Below, piece by piece: positions 17,169 to 26,709 of a stretch of 64,000 nt of DNA. Under the pieces are notes generated by a model that saw only the letters and a list, made by a program, of their open reading frames with translations, was not told the origin of the DNA and ran no database searches. The position numbers were made by a program, and so were the translations under genes. This DNA comes from Mesorhizobium muleiense (lineage in GTDB: Bacteria > Pseudomonadota > Alphaproteobacteria > Rhizobiales > Rhizobiaceae), in assembly GCF_900099905.1 (NCBI RefSeq), contig NZ_FNEE01000005.1, forward strand, positions 186,001 to 250,000. The letters are read 5' to 3'. The first letter of the stretch is position 1, and every line of letters starts with the position of its first letter.

Positions 17169-17413
17169 CCTGAAACCTCTCAAGAACCACATTTGCATCT
17201 CTCAACGCCCCTTTTCGGAAAAGTCCGGGCGCATGTCAACGCGCCCTTCCGCTCAATTCCAATCGATTTAGAAAGGCTCCGGCGCACGGTCTGTCGCCTT
17301 CTGCCAGATTTCCGCAGAAACCGTGGCCAAACGACGGCATTGCGTAATCGTCCCCTTCGTGGAATGACGATACCATCCTCCCTGGAAGCCAGCGAACAGA
17401 CCATTTCCCGCCG

Positions 17414-18211
17414 ATGACCCGATCCACAGTTTTCGCGCCTTTCGACATCGTCGAAGGCGACCGCAAGCGAGGCATCGTGCTCCTGGCCGATCACGCCCGT
17501 CGCGACCTGCCGGAAGAGTATGGCAGCCTTGGCCTGCCGGCGGCGGAATTCGACCGCCATATCGCCTACGACATCGGTGTCGAAACGGTGACGCGCGAAC
17601 TGGCCGCTTTGCTCGGCGTGCCGGCGGTACTCGCCAATTTTTCGCGGCTTCTGATCGATCCCAATCGCGGCGAAGACGATCCGACACTGATCCGCCAACT
17701 CTATGACGGCACCGTCATTTCGGGGAATTATCCACTTACCTTGAAAGAACGTGAAAGGCGGCTCGACCGCTTCTATCGACCCTATCACGATGCGGTCGGC
17801 GCCATGATCGCCTCGGTGGCGCAGGCTTGCGCAAACGCCCCCTTTATCCTTTCGGTGCATTCCTTCACCCCGTTCATGCAGGGGTTCGTGCGCCCTTGGC
17901 ATGTTGGCATCTTGTGGGATCGCGACGACCGGGTGGCGCGACCGCTGATCGACATGCTTGCGAAGGACAAAAGCCATATCGTCGGCGACAATGAGCCCTA
18001 TGACGGCGCGCTGCGCGGCGACACCATGTTCAGGCATGCCATCATCAACGGCTTCGCCCATGCGCTAATCGAAATCCGTCAGGACCTGATCGCCAATCGG
18101 CAGGATGCGGTCGCGTGGGCCGAACGGCTGGCGCCGATCGTTGACGCGATCAACCGCCGTCCCGATATACATCGGGTCAGACGATTCGGCTCGCGCACCG
18201 GGCCGCTCTAA
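17414..18211 (+). CDS. N-formylglutamate amidohydrolase family protein
   Basis: A 265-residue member of the N-formylglutamate amidohydrolase family (PF05013 type), zinc enzymes that hydrolyse N-formylglutamate at the end of one histidine degradation route. The N-terminal metal region LLADHARRDLPEEYGSLGLP, FILSVHSFTP and VGDNEPYDG are the family's conserved segments. No hut genes are adjacent, so the true substrate may be another N-acyl amino acid. It is divergent from DUF1036 and is followed after 25 bases by the DUF1244 gene. Confidence 0.88.
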   Translation: MTRSTVFAPFDIVEGDRKRGIVLLADHARRDLPEEYGSLGLPAAEFDRHIAYDIGVETVTRELAALLGVPAVLANFSRLLIDPNRGEDDPTLIRQLYDGTVISGNYPLTLKERERRLDRFYRPYHDAVGAMIASVAQACANAPFILSVHSFTPFMQGFVRPWHVGILWDRDDRVARPLIDMLAKDKSHIVGDNEPYDGALRGDTMFRHAIINGFAHALIEIRQDLIANRQDAVAWAERLAPIVDAINRRPDIHRVRRFGSRTGPL

Positions 18212-18236
18212 GGAAGCCCAAGGAGGCCAAGAACAC

Positions 18237-18545
18237 ATGACCGAACTCAGCGACGAGCAGAAACGCGATTTCGAAGCCGCCGCCTTCCGCCGGCTGGTCG
18301 CGCATCTGCGTGAACGCACGGACGTGCAGAACATCGACCTGATGAACCTCGCCGGCTTCTGCCGCAATTGCCTCTCCAACTGGTATCGCGACGCCGCTGA
18401 GGCCGAGGGTGTCGATCTCAGCAAGGACCAGTCGCGCGAGATCATCTACGGCATGCCCTATGCCGAATGGCAGGCGCTCAACCAGCTTGACGCCTCCGAC
18501 GCCAAGAAGGCGGAATTCGAGGCAAGACGCCCCAGGGATCACTAA
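18237..18545 (+). CDS. DUF1244 protein
   Basis: A 102-residue DUF1244 protein, a family of small conserved proteins whose role is unknown. The start at 18237 follows a strong RBS (AAGGAGG). The core LMNLAGFCRNCLSNWYRDAA (about 40-59) with two cysteines three residues apart, and REIIYGMPYAEWQ, are the family hallmarks. It follows the amidohydrolase gene closely and is probably in the same transcript. Confidence 0.9.
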   Translation: MTELSDEQKRDFEAAAFRRLVAHLRERTDVQNIDLMNLAGFCRNCLSNWYRDAAEAEGVDLSKDQSREIIYGMPYAEWQALNQLDASDAKKAEFEARRPRDH

Positions 18546-18548
18546 GGC

Positions 18549-18600
18549 CACGATCCCGAAAAGTGGAAACCGGTTTTCGGATAAGATCGTGGTCGAACAA
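18549..18600 (+). repeat. Partial palindromic repeat related to the RIME-like family
   Basis: The stretch has CCGAAAAGTGGAAACCGG-TTTTCGG followed by ATAAGATCGTGGTCGAACA, the layout of the first half of the dispersed element (palindrome, then a conserved linker), without the second GCGTCC hairpin. It is either a truncated copy or a related shorter family. Confidence 0.5.
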
Positions 18601-18734
18601 AGCCCGACCAGATCGGCTTCATCACCTGGGTTCAAGCGAGCCGTTTGGCCCAAGCACTTTCAAGAACGAGCACTTGACTGCAAATTGAATCGATCTAATT
18701 TGCCACGCGAAGCCATTTTCGGACCGGATTCTAC

Positions 18735-19934
18735 ATGATGGACACGCTAAACCGCATGCAGGCCGCCATTCGTGGACGATGGGCCGTGGCGGCCATCTTC
18801 CTGGCCAATGGCTTTCTGACCGGCGCATGGGCGCCGCAGATCCCTGTGGTGCTGACCCGGCTGGATATCAGCAAGTTCACGCTTGGCCTGCTGATCCTGC
18901 TGTTCGGCGCCGGCGCGGTCACAGCGATGACCTGGTGCGGCCACCTGATCTCCAGGCATGGGTCGCGCACCGTGCTGCGCTGGTTCGGTCTCATCGGCAG
19001 CTTCGGCCTGCTGGTTGTGGCGCTGGCTCCCAACGTGCCGCTGGCGGCCATCGCCATGTTCATCTTTGGCGGTTCGATCGGCGGCATGGATGTCGCCATG
19101 AACGCCAATGCGGTCACGGTGGAACGGCGCTTGTCCCGGGCCATCATGTCGTCCTCGCACGGCTTCTGGAGTCTTGGCGGTTTCGCCGGCGGCGCTCTCG
19201 GTGGCCTCGCCATCCAGAATTACGGGCATCTCGCCCATGCGACGGTGGTGACGGCTCTCGCTTTCGCTGTGATTGCAGTGGCAGTCCGCTACCTGATCGC
19301 CGAGGACAAGCCAGTCCAAGCATCCTCGGGGGTAATCGGGCATCGCAAGTTCGCGCTGCCTGGAAATCCGCTGGTCTATCTGGTCGGGCTGATGGCGCTG
19401 ATGACGATGATCTCCGAGGGTGCGGTGCTCGACTGGGCAGCGCTTTACCTGCAACAGGAACTCGGCACCGACCTCGCCGTAGCTGGTTTGGCCTACGCCG
19501 CTTTTTCCGGCGTCATGGCCGTCATGCGCTTCGTTGGCGACGGGGTCCGCAACCGTTTCGGCGCCGTGACGACACTGCGCGTTTCGGCGCTTGTCGCCGC
19601 TGCCGGCATGCTGGTGGCGGGTATGGCGCCCTCGCCCTGGCTCGCCATCTCAGCTTTTGCCTTTTGCGGCTTCGGCATCGCCAATATGGTGCCGATCCTG
19701 TTTTCGGCCGGCGGCAACCAGGAAGGCATGTCGCCCGGCACCGGCATGAGCGTCGTCACCACAATGGGCTATTCCGGCATTCTGGTGGCGCCGTCGGCAA
19801 TCGGCTTCATCGCCGAGCATTCAAGCTTCGGTCCGATCTTCATCGCTTTGTCGGGACTGCTGGTCGTCGTATTCTTGATGGCCGGGCTCGCTCACCGCGC
19901 CGAATTCGCGCCTGACGCGGCCCCGGCCGAATAG
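18735..19934 (+). CDS. MFS transporter
   Basis: A 399-residue major facilitator with 12 predicted membrane helices and the loop 2-3 signature GHLISRHGSRTVLRW. The first helix begins WAVAAIFLANGFLTGAWAPQ, a form seen in the fucose permease-like/YbjJ group of MFS carriers. Its substrate is unknown. The 3' end overlaps the opposing LysR gene by 43 bases, which is unusual but both C-termini look genuine (LAHRAEFAPDAAPAE here). Confidence 0.9.
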   Translation: MMDTLNRMQAAIRGRWAVAAIFLANGFLTGAWAPQIPVVLTRLDISKFTLGLLILLFGAGAVTAMTWCGHLISRHGSRTVLRWFGLIGSFGLLVVALAPNVPLAAIAMFIFGGSIGGMDVAMNANAVTVERRLSRAIMSSSHGFWSLGGFAGGALGGLAIQNYGHLAHATVVTALAFAVIAVAVRYLIAEDKPVQASSGVIGHRKFALPGNPLVYLVGLMALMTMISEGAVLDWAALYLQQELGTDLAVAGLAYAAFSGVMAVMRFVGDGVRNRFGAVTTLRVSALVAAAGMLVAGMAPSPWLAISAFAFCGFGIANMVPILFSAGGNQEGMSPGTGMSVVTTMGYSGILVAPSAIGFIAEHSSFGPIFIALSGLLVVVFLMAGLAHRAEFAPDAAPAE

Positions 19935-20803
19935 CGCTTCAACTCCTCGTAGAGGAAATCCGCGACACGGCGGATGCGCACGCTGGTGCGCACGTCGCGG
20001 TGCATGGCCAGCCATACCGGAAGCGTCGGCAGCCCGAGGCCCGGCAGCACTGTCTCCACCAGCGGATCGCGGTCGGCCAGCGGCTCCTGGCCAAAGCCGA
20101 TGCCGTTTCCCGACCGCACCGCCTCCCACAGCACAATTTGGTTGTCGGTCCTGAAGCGGAAGGCATTGCGGGTGAGCGGGACACCGAATTGGGCAAAGCC
20201 GCGAATGATCTCATCGCTGCGGTCGAAGCCGATCAGGTCGTGGCCGGCAAGATCGCCGGGTTCGCGCGGACGGCCACGCCGGTCGAGATAGGATTTTGCC
20301 GCGCAGGCGCGGAGCGGAATGTCTGCCACCTTGCGCGCCACCAGCTCGTTCTGGGCCGGCTTGACCATGCGGATAGCGATGTCGGCATCGCGGCGCAAAA
20401 GATTCTCGACCTGGTTCGACGCGACGATCTCGACCTCGATGCCGGGCTCCTCGGCGCCCAGCCGCGCCGTCATCTCTGGCAGGACATAGGCCGCCACCAC
20501 CTCGCTGGCGGCAATGCGCACTGTGCCCTCGATCGCCTCGACCGATCCCAGCGCCAACAGCGAAAAGGCGCTCGCCTGCTCGCTCACCGCCCGGCCGCGT
20601 TCATAGAGCGTACTGCCGGCTTCTGTCAGGGCGTAGCCGCGCCGCCCGCGCCGGAACAGGGTGACGCCGAGCGCCTGCTCCAGCTCGGCGATATGGCGGC
20701 CGAGCGTCGGCTGGCTTGCAGCCAGCTTGCGCGCGGCAGCGGACAGGCTGCCGGTTTCCGCCACGGTGACGAAACTCTTGATCAGATTCCAGTCGATTTC
20801 CAT
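19892..20803 (-). CDS. LysR-family transcriptional regulator
   Basis: A 303-residue LysR regulator. The helix-turn-helix spans residues 1-60 (VAETGSLSAAARKLAASQPT, then GRHIAELEQALG); the effector domain follows from about residue 90. It is divergent from the NAD(P)-binding protein gene at 20898, its likely target, with 94 bases between them. The 3' end overlaps the MFS gene on the other strand by 43 bases. Confidence 0.9.
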   Translation of the reverse strand: MEIDWNLIKSFVTVAETGSLSAAARKLAASQPTLGRHIAELEQALGVTLFRRGRRGYALTEAGSTLYERGRAVSEQASAFSLLALGSVEAIEGTVRIAASEVVAAYVLPEMTARLGAEEPGIEVEIVASNQVENLLRRDADIAIRMVKPAQNELVARKVADIPLRACAAKSYLDRRGRPREPGDLAGHDLIGFDRSDEIIRGFAQFGVPLTRNAFRFRTDNQIVLWEAVRSGNGIGFGQEPLADRDPLVETVLPGLGLPTLPVWLAMHRDVRTSVRIRRVADFLYEELKRYSAGAASGANSAR

Positions 20804-20815
20804 TCAAAACTGAAT
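20802..20815. promoter_or_regulatory. Candidate operator at the LysR start
   Basis: Inverted repeat ATTCA-AAAC-TGAAT overlaps the LysR start codon in the divergent spacer; a second ATTCAGTCAATTTCCATTC stretch follows at 20830. Position fits autoregulation; the repeat is short. Confidence 0.3.
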
Positions 20816-20897
20816 ATCATGTCGCCAGATTCAGTCAATTTCCATTCGTTTGCGGGCGGATCATATTGTGACCGTAACGCAAACACGGAAACGAAAC

Positions 20898-21857
20898 ATG
20901 ACCAAGGTCGCAATTCTGGGGGCCAATGGCCGGCTCGGCCGCGTGGTTGCCAAGGCCTTCATCGACGCCGGCTATGATGTCCGCGCCATCACCCGCAGCG
21001 GCAAGATAACGGCAGAACTCATCGGCTCGGCGACCGTCGCCGGCGACGGGCTCGATCGCGAAGCGCTTATCCGCGCCACCGAAGGCGTCGACATCATCTT
21101 CAACGGCCTCAACCCGATCTACACCGACTGGGGCAAGTGCCTGCCGATGGCCGAGAACGTCATGGCCGCGTGCCGGGCGAACCACGCATTGCACCTCGCT
21201 CCCGGCAGCGTTTACAATTACGGCTCGCCGATGCCGGCGGTCATCACCGAAGACACGCCATTCCACCCGACGACGGAAAAGGGCCGCATCCGCGTCGCCA
21301 TGGAAGACCTCTTTCGCCGCGAGGCCGAAGCCGGCCGAGTTCGCACCATTCTGCTGCGAGCCGGCGATTTCTTCGGCGGCACCGGCACCGGATCGTGGTT
21401 CGATCTGATGGTGGCCGCCAAGATGGACAAGGGCGTCTATACCGCCCCCGGGCCGGCCGATCTCCTGCATGGATGGGCCTATCTGCCTGATATGGCCAAG
21501 GCTTTCGTCGGACTGACTGAGAATCTCGACAAGCTCGGCGCCTACGAGGCGCTGAACTTTCCCGGCCACGCCGTTACTGATCTGGAGATCAAGGCCGCCG
21601 CGGAGCAGGCGCTCGGGCGCACGTTGAAACTGACGTCGATGCCGTGGTGGATGTTGCGCGCCGGCAGTCCGTTCGTGGCGATGTGGCGTGAGCTCGTCTC
21701 GATGTCCTATCTCCGCTTCGAGCCACACCAGTTGGTCTCGGCAAGACTGGAAGGCATCCTCGGCACGATCCCGCATACGCCGCTGGATAGGGCGGTGGCA
21801 GAAGCCCTCGATGATATCGGTGTGGCCACGATTGATGGCGTTTCGAAAGCTGCCTGA
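20898..21857 (+). CDS. NAD(P)-binding Rossmann-fold protein (atypical SDR/epimerase-like)
   Basis: A 319-residue atypical short-chain dehydrogenase/NAD-dependent epimerase-like protein. The start at 20898 puts the dinucleotide-binding motif VAILGANGRLGRVVAKAF at residues 4-21. The typical Y-x-x-x-K pair is not obvious, though NYGSPMPAVITEDTPF and TEKGRIRVAMEDLFR occupy that region, so catalysis is uncertain; some members only sense NADPH. It is divergent from the LysR gene and probably controlled by it. A RIME-like repeat follows. Confidence 0.85.
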   Translation: MTKVAILGANGRLGRVVAKAFIDAGYDVRAITRSGKITAELIGSATVAGDGLDREALIRATEGVDIIFNGLNPIYTDWGKCLPMAENVMAACRANHALHLAPGSVYNYGSPMPAVITEDTPFHPTTEKGRIRVAMEDLFRREAEAGRVRTILLRAGDFFGGTGTGSWFDLMVAAKMDKGVYTAPGPADLLHGWAYLPDMAKAFVGLTENLDKLGAYEALNFPGHAVTDLEIKAAAEQALGRTLKLTSMPWWMLRAGSPFVAMWRELVSMSYLRFEPHQLVSARLEGILGTIPHTPLDRAVAEALDDIGVATIDGVSKAA

Positions 21858-21867
21858 AAACGTGCGT

Positions 21868-21953
21868 TTCGAACCGAAGGCTCGGAAAGGACCATGCGCA
21901 AAATCAAATGCTACAGCGCTGTGAGTCCAAAAGGACGCGCAGCGCTGTAGCAT
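21868..21953 (+). repeat. RIME-like mosaic palindromic repeat, copy 4
   Basis: The first palindrome is degraded (TTTCGAACCGAAGGCTCGGAA) but the second is excellent: ATGCTACAGCGCTG (21908-21921) and CAGCGCTGTAGCAT (21940-21953) are perfect 14-base arms flanking GTCC-AAAA-GGAC. Placed between convergent genes, it could also act as a transcription terminator. Confidence 0.85.
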
Positions 21954-21974
21954 TCGTGCACACCAAACTCCGGG

Positions 21975-22133
21975 TCAAATCCTGCCCATCAGCAGCAACA
22001 CCAGCAGCACGATCAGGATGACGCCGACGATGCCGGAGGGACCATAACCCCAGGAACGCGAATGAGGCCATGCCGGCACCGCGCCGATCAGAATAAGGAT
22101 CAGAATGATGATGAGAATGGTGCTGAGCGTCAT
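21975..22133 (-). CDS. DUF3309 small membrane protein
   Basis: A 52-residue protein of the DUF3309 family. The start at 22133 follows GGGGAG at a 6-base gap. Two hydrophobic helices (TILIIILILILIGAVPAW and GIVGVILIVLLVLLLMG) flank the conserved PHSRSWGYGPSG turn, the family hallmark. The role is unknown; such small membrane proteins are often stress-induced in Alphaproteobacteria. Its upstream region overlaps the terminator of the RND operon. Confidence 0.88.
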   Translation of the reverse strand: MTLSTILIIILILILIGAVPAWPHSRSWGYGPSGIVGVILIVLLVLLLMGRI

Positions 22134-22175
22134 GAGAAACTCCCCGCGTTGAGGCATTGCATGACAGGACAATGC

Positions 22176-22208
22176 AAAAGGCCGCTGGGTTGTTCCCGGC
22201 GGCCTTTT
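22176..22208. terminator. Rho-independent terminator of the RND efflux operon
   Basis: Arms AAAAGGCCGC (22176-22185) and GCGGCCTTTT (22199-22208) pair perfectly, with further GGG/CCC pairing in the loop. It serves the minus-strand RND operon ending at 22232 and is symmetric, so it can work in both directions. Confidence 0.85.
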
Positions 22209-22231
22209 CTACCTGGGCTGAAGGGAGCGAC

Positions 22232-25200
22232 CTATTCGGCGGCCTTCGGGAAGTCGATCGCCGGCTCGTCGAGCAAGCCCGGCCCTGCGGAGGTCTCCAT
22301 AGTCGCATCGGCTGGCGTTCCGCGCCGGAACACCCGACGGAAGAATGCATAGAAGCGGCTGTTCTTGCTGCGCGTGAACACCATCAGCATCGACGGTGTC
22401 ACCACCAGAGTCAGCAAGGTGGCGAAGGACAGGCCGAAGACGATCGCCGACGACAGTGAAATCCACCATTGCGTCGACGGCGCGTTGATCGTCGTCTCGT
22501 GATGGAAGATTTCGAGACCGAGGCCGAAAGCGATCGGCAGCACGCCGAGGATCGCCGACACCGCCGTCAGCACCACCGGTCGGGCACGTTCGCGGCAGGT
22601 CTGCAGCACCGCGTCCATCTTGTCCCAGCCCTCTTCGCGCAGCCGGTCGTAGGTGTCGATCAGCACGATGTTGTTGTTCACCACCACGCCGGCCAGCGCG
22701 ATGACGCCGATGCCCGACATGACGATGCCGAACGCCTCTCCAGTCAACAGCAATCCCAGGAACACGCCGACGGTCGCCATGACCACGCAGGACAGCACCA
22801 GCCAGACGCTGGTGAACTTGTTGAACTGCATCAGCAGCACCAGGAAGATCAGGAAGATCGCCGCGCCAAAGGCCTTGCTGAGGAAAGCGCTGGCCTCGGC
22901 GCTGTCCTCGTTCGAGCCGGCAAGCTTCCAGCGTATGCCGCTGCCGAGATCCACTTCGGCGACAGCCTGGCTGACCTGCTGCTGGACAGAAGCGACCTGC
23001 TCGCCGGCGGCGACATTGGCCTGGACGACCACGGTGCGCGCGCCGTCGATGCGGTTGAGGATGCCGACGGTCGGCTCGGGCTTGCGCACGACGAAATTCG
23101 AGATCGGCACCGACCCTTGCGACGTCTGCACCCTGAGGTCGTCGAGGGTCGACAGCGTGCGCCGGTCCTCGGGCAGACGCAGCCTGATGTCGACGGCGTC
23201 GTCCGCACCGGCCGGCCGGTATTCGCTGAGCTTCAGCCCGTTCGTCACCAGTTGCACCACCGTGCCGACCGAAGTCGGGCTGATGCCGTATTGCGCCGCC
23301 TTGGCGCGATCGACGTCGAGCGCCCAGTCGACGCCGGGTGGCGGCAGGCCGTCGGAAATATCGATGACACCGGGCACCTTGGCAATGCGCGCGGCGACGG
23401 CGCGCGCCTTGTCGTCGAGGCCTTTCGGGTCGACGGCTGACAGCCTGATCTGGATCGGCTTGCCGGTGGGCGGGCCGGCCTCGGGCACGCGAACCTCGAC
23501 GTCGACGCCGGGAATGCCGGCCATGACGCCGCGCAGCTCGTCCAGGATGGCGTTCGCCGATTTGCGCTCGCGCCAGTCGACGAACTCGTACTGGATCACG
23601 CCGACCACGTCTTCAGGAATGTCTTGGCCGCCGCCTTGCGTCTTGCCGACACGGGTATAGACGGATTTCACGCCCGGCCAGCCGAGAAGCCGGTTTTCCG
23701 CGGTCGTTGTAGCGGCATCCATTTCGGCGAGCGAAAGGTTGCCGCGGGCGTGCACATAGAGCAGGCCGTAGTCAGGCTCGACATTCGGGAAGAACTCGAC
23801 GCCGGCGCCGTATTTCGAATATGCAAAGCCGACACCGAACAAAAGGCCGACGGTGAGCAGAAGCACGGTGATGGGAAAGCGAACCGCCTGCTTGACCACC
23901 GCCATGTACCAGCCGTCGCGGTTGTCATTCTCGTGATGCAGCGGCGCCTTGGCGAACAAGGCGCCCAGCGCCGGTGCAAAAACCAGTGCATAGAGCATCG
24001 AGGCCGAGAGCGTGACGATCAGCGTGATCGGCATGTATTTCATAAAGTCGCCGATGATGCCTGGCCAGAACAGCAGCGGCGAAAAGGCGGCGATGCGCGT
24101 CATCGTCGCGGCGATGACCGGACCGGCCATGCGCCTGGCGGCAAGCGCGAACGCCTCGGCCTTAGGCATGCCTTCGCTCATCCGCCGCTCGGCGAATTCG
24201 GTGACGATGATGGCGTCGTCGACCAGCATGCCGACCGCCAGGATGAGGCTGAACAGGACGATCATGTTGATCGTGTAGCCCATCATGGCCAACAGCAGGA
24301 TGCCGATCAGGAAGGACGATGGAATGGCCAGGCCGATCAGCAGCGAGGCACGGCCCGACAGCGCGTAGAGAATGACGATGAACACCAGGATCACGGCGAT
24401 CATGACGTGGTTCTGCAGATCGCCGAGCAACTGGTTGACGAAGACCGATTTGTCTTGCGTGTAGGTGACGTGCATGCCTTCCGGCATGGTCTTTATGAAG
24501 GCATCGGACACGGCCCTCACCTGGGCGATCGTGTCGATCAGGTTGGAGCCGATGCGCTTCTTCACCTCGATGGCGATCGCCGGCTTGCCGTCGAGACGGG
24601 TCACCGTCTCGGCGTCCTTGAAGGTGGAGCGGACGGTGGCGATATCCTGGGCCTGCACCACGGCATTGGGGCCGGCGACGATCGGAAGCGCCGCCACGTC
24701 CTGTGGCGTTTCGATCAGCGACGGCACCTTGACGGCGTATTTGCCCTCGGACCCTTCGATGTTGCCGGCGGCGACAAGACTGTTGGAATCGCCGACCGCA
24801 CCGATCAGCTGCTCGAGCTGCAGCCCGTATGACGACAGTTTCATCGGATCGATGACGACTTCGACGAGATCGTCGCGGGCGCCCTGCAGCGAGCCTTCCA
24901 GCACGCCAGGCACTTCCTCGATGCGGTCGCGCAACTCGCGCGCCGCCGTCGTCAGAACGCGCTCGGGCACTTCGCCCGACAGCGTCACGACAAGGACGGG
25001 GAATTCGGAGACGTTGACTTCGGAGACCACAGGCTCCTCGGCTGCCTGCGGCAGGTCGGCCTTGCCGTCCTGGACCTTGCTGCGCGTGTCCTGCAGCGCC
25101 GTCGCCAGATCCGTCTGCGGGTGGAATTCGACCAGCACATAACCGCCGCCCTGGAAGGCGGCCGAACGCATCTCCTTGAGCCCCTTGAGGCTCTTCAGCT

Positions 25201-25408
25201 TGGCTTCCATCGGCCGCAGCAGAAGGCGTTCCGAATCCTCGGGCGAGATGCCCTGATAGATCAGGCTGACATACATCATCGGAATCGGAACGTCGGGTTC
25301 CGCTTCCTTCGGTGTCGACTGATAGGCGACCGCACCGGCAAGGATGAGGAACACCAGCACCGAAATGGTCAGCCTGGCATTGCTGATTGCGAGTTTGACT
25401 ATATCCAT
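22232..25408 (-). CDS. RND efflux pump inner-membrane transporter (AcrB/HAE1 type)
   Basis: A 1058-residue RND transporter, a proton-driven exporter of toxic compounds working as a trimer. Membrane helix 1 is at residues 11-30, the two large periplasmic loops follow helices 1 and 7, and the proton-relay aspartates are visible in LILAVGMLVDDAIIVTEFAE (helix 4). The C-terminal half repeats the fold (VLLMQFNKFTSVWLVLSCVV, then GVVVNNNIVLIDTYDRLREE). It follows the membrane-fusion protein gene by 2 bases. No outer-membrane factor gene lies nearby, so a shared TolC is expected. A terminator follows. Confidence 0.95.
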   Translation of the reverse strand: MDIVKLAISNARLTISVLVFLILAGAVAYQSTPKEAEPDVPIPMMYVSLIYQGISPEDSERLLLRPMEAKLKSLKGLKEMRSAAFQGGGYVLVEFHPQTDLATALQDTRSKVQDGKADLPQAAEEPVVSEVNVSEFPVLVVTLSGEVPERVLTTAARELRDRIEEVPGVLEGSLQGARDDLVEVVIDPMKLSSYGLQLEQLIGAVGDSNSLVAAGNIEGSEGKYAVKVPSLIETPQDVAALPIVAGPNAVVQAQDIATVRSTFKDAETVTRLDGKPAIAIEVKKRIGSNLIDTIAQVRAVSDAFIKTMPEGMHVTYTQDKSVFVNQLLGDLQNHVMIAVILVFIVILYALSGRASLLIGLAIPSSFLIGILLLAMMGYTINMIVLFSLILAVGMLVDDAIIVTEFAERRMSEGMPKAEAFALAARRMAGPVIAATMTRIAAFSPLLFWPGIIGDFMKYMPITLIVTLSASMLYALVFAPALGALFAKAPLHHENDNRDGWYMAVVKQAVRFPITVLLLTVGLLFGVGFAYSKYGAGVEFFPNVEPDYGLLYVHARGNLSLAEMDAATTTAENRLLGWPGVKSVYTRVGKTQGGGQDIPEDVVGVIQYEFVDWRERKSANAILDELRGVMAGIPGVDVEVRVPEAGPPTGKPIQIRLSAVDPKGLDDKARAVAARIAKVPGVIDISDGLPPPGVDWALDVDRAKAAQYGISPTSVGTVVQLVTNGLKLSEYRPAGADDAVDIRLRLPEDRRTLSTLDDLRVQTSQGSVPISNFVVRKPEPTVGILNRIDGARTVVVQANVAAGEQVASVQQQVSQAVAEVDLGSGIRWKLAGSNEDSAEASAFLSKAFGAAIFLIFLVLLMQFNKFTSVWLVLSCVVMATVGVFLGLLLTGEAFGIVMSGIGVIALAGVVVNNNIVLIDTYDRLREEGWDKMDAVLQTCRERARPVVLTAVSAILGVLPIAFGLGLEIFHHETTINAPSTQWWISLSSAIVFGLSFATLLTLVVTPSMLMVFTRSKNSRFYAFFRRVFRRGTPADATMETSAGPGLLDEPAIDFPKAAE

Positions 25409-25410
25409 GA

Positions 25411-26595
25411 TTACTGCGTCCCGGCCGTCGCTTCGCCCAGCAGCTTCTGGATGGTCGCCTGGTCGGCCTCGACCGGCTTGACCACTTCGCCTTCCTTCAC
25501 CAGTTCCTGGCCGGCGACGATGATGCGCGCATCGGCAGGGATGCCGCCGAGCACCAGGCCGGTTGGCGTATCGTCGACCAGATCGATCGGGAAGAACACG
25601 ACCTTGTTATCCTTGTCGACGGCGCGGATGCCGAGATCGCCCTTGTCGCCGAGCGTCACCACGGAGCGCGGCAGCATGACTGCGTCGGTCGGCTGCGCGC
25701 TCAGCGCGATCTCGGCGGTCATCCCGGCCGGAATGGTGCCCTTGGGGTTGGGGATTGCGATCTCGACGCGGAAGGTGCGGGTGGCGGACGAGGCGTCGCG
25801 GCTGATATAGCGCACGGTGCCCTCGACATTCTGGCCGCTGACCAACCGTACCTTCGCCTTGTCGCCGATCTTCAGATAGCCGAGATCACGTTCGCTGACC
25901 TCGCCGCGGGCGATCACCGGATCGAGGCTCAGGATGGTCGCCACTTCGCCGCCCTGCATCACGGAACTGCCAAGCTCCACCGGTACCCGGTCGATGACGC
26001 CGTCGAACGGCGCCTTCACCTCGTTGCGGTCGAGTTCGGCCTGCGCGGCTTCCAGGTGCGACTGGGCTAGCGTCAGGTTGGAGCGCGCGGTATCGAGCTG
26101 CAGCTTGGGCAGATTGCCGGTTTTCATCAGCCGCAATGCTGCATCGAGTTCGGCCCGACGCTGGACCAGAAGCTGCTTGGCGTTGCTGACCGCCGAAAGC
26201 TTTTCCTCGGCTGCCAGCATCAGCACGAGGTCGCCGGTCTTGACGCGCTGTCCCTGCTTGACCGGCAGCTTGTCGATGACGCCGGCGACGCGCGTCGCCA
26301 GGACCGCGCGCTTGTCGGCTTCGGTCAGTCCGGAAATCCGGATGGCGCGCGCATAGGTACGCCTGGGCGGGGTTATGGTCGCGACGGTGCGCAAGGTCGC
26401 CTTGGGCTGTTCTGCCTCAGCGGGCTTGGCGTTGCCGGCGTCAGCCGTCTTTGGCTGCTCGACCTCCCCCGCTTTGGATTTGTCGGCGGCCGCGCTGCCG
26501 ACGGACGAGAACTCGCCCGTCGCCATCCACGCAGCGAAACCGACAAGCACAACAATGGCTGCAAGCTTGTGAAACCTGTACTTCGGCATCGTCAT
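25411..26595 (-). CDS. RND efflux periplasmic adaptor (membrane-fusion protein)
   Basis: A 394-residue HlyD/AcrA-type adaptor linking the RND pump to the outer-membrane channel. An uncleaved N-terminal helix (residues 11-26) anchors it. The lipoyl/barrel halves are seen in VAGVIDKLPVKQGQRVKTGD and NEVKAPFDGVIDRVPVELGS, separated by a coiled-coil hairpin (about 150-210). A low-complexity K/A/E/P segment (35-70) precedes the first strand. A second in-frame ATG at 26589 is also possible. It is co-transcribed with the transporter 2 bases downstream. Confidence 0.93.
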   Translation of the reverse strand: MTMPKYRFHKLAAIVVLVGFAAWMATGEFSSVGSAAADKSKAGEVEQPKTADAGNAKPAEAEQPKATLRTVATITPPRRTYARAIRISGLTEADKRAVLATRVAGVIDKLPVKQGQRVKTGDLVLMLAAEEKLSAVSNAKQLLVQRRAELDAALRLMKTGNLPKLQLDTARSNLTLAQSHLEAAQAELDRNEVKAPFDGVIDRVPVELGSSVMQGGEVATILSLDPVIARGEVSERDLGYLKIGDKAKVRLVSGQNVEGTVRYISRDASSATRTFRVEIAIPNPKGTIPAGMTAEIALSAQPTDAVMLPRSVVTLGDKGDLGIRAVDKDNKVVFFPIDLVDDTPTGLVLGGIPADARIIVAGQELVKEGEVVKPVEADQATIQKLLGEATAGTQ

Positions 26596-26709
26596 TTTTC
26601 CAGTGCGCGGGATTCGGCCAGGCCGCGTCTTCTAACTCGGGCGCGTCGCCGATATGGGTGCGCGCAAGGCCGTGTTCAACTTGCCGTGATCGGCGAACGA
26701 GCTTCTACA

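Noticed and set aside
21975..22208. An EcfG promoter for the DUF3309 gene
   Set aside because: GGAAC occurs on the minus strand within the terminator, but the -10 reads CATT instead of CGTT, so the match is too weak to list.
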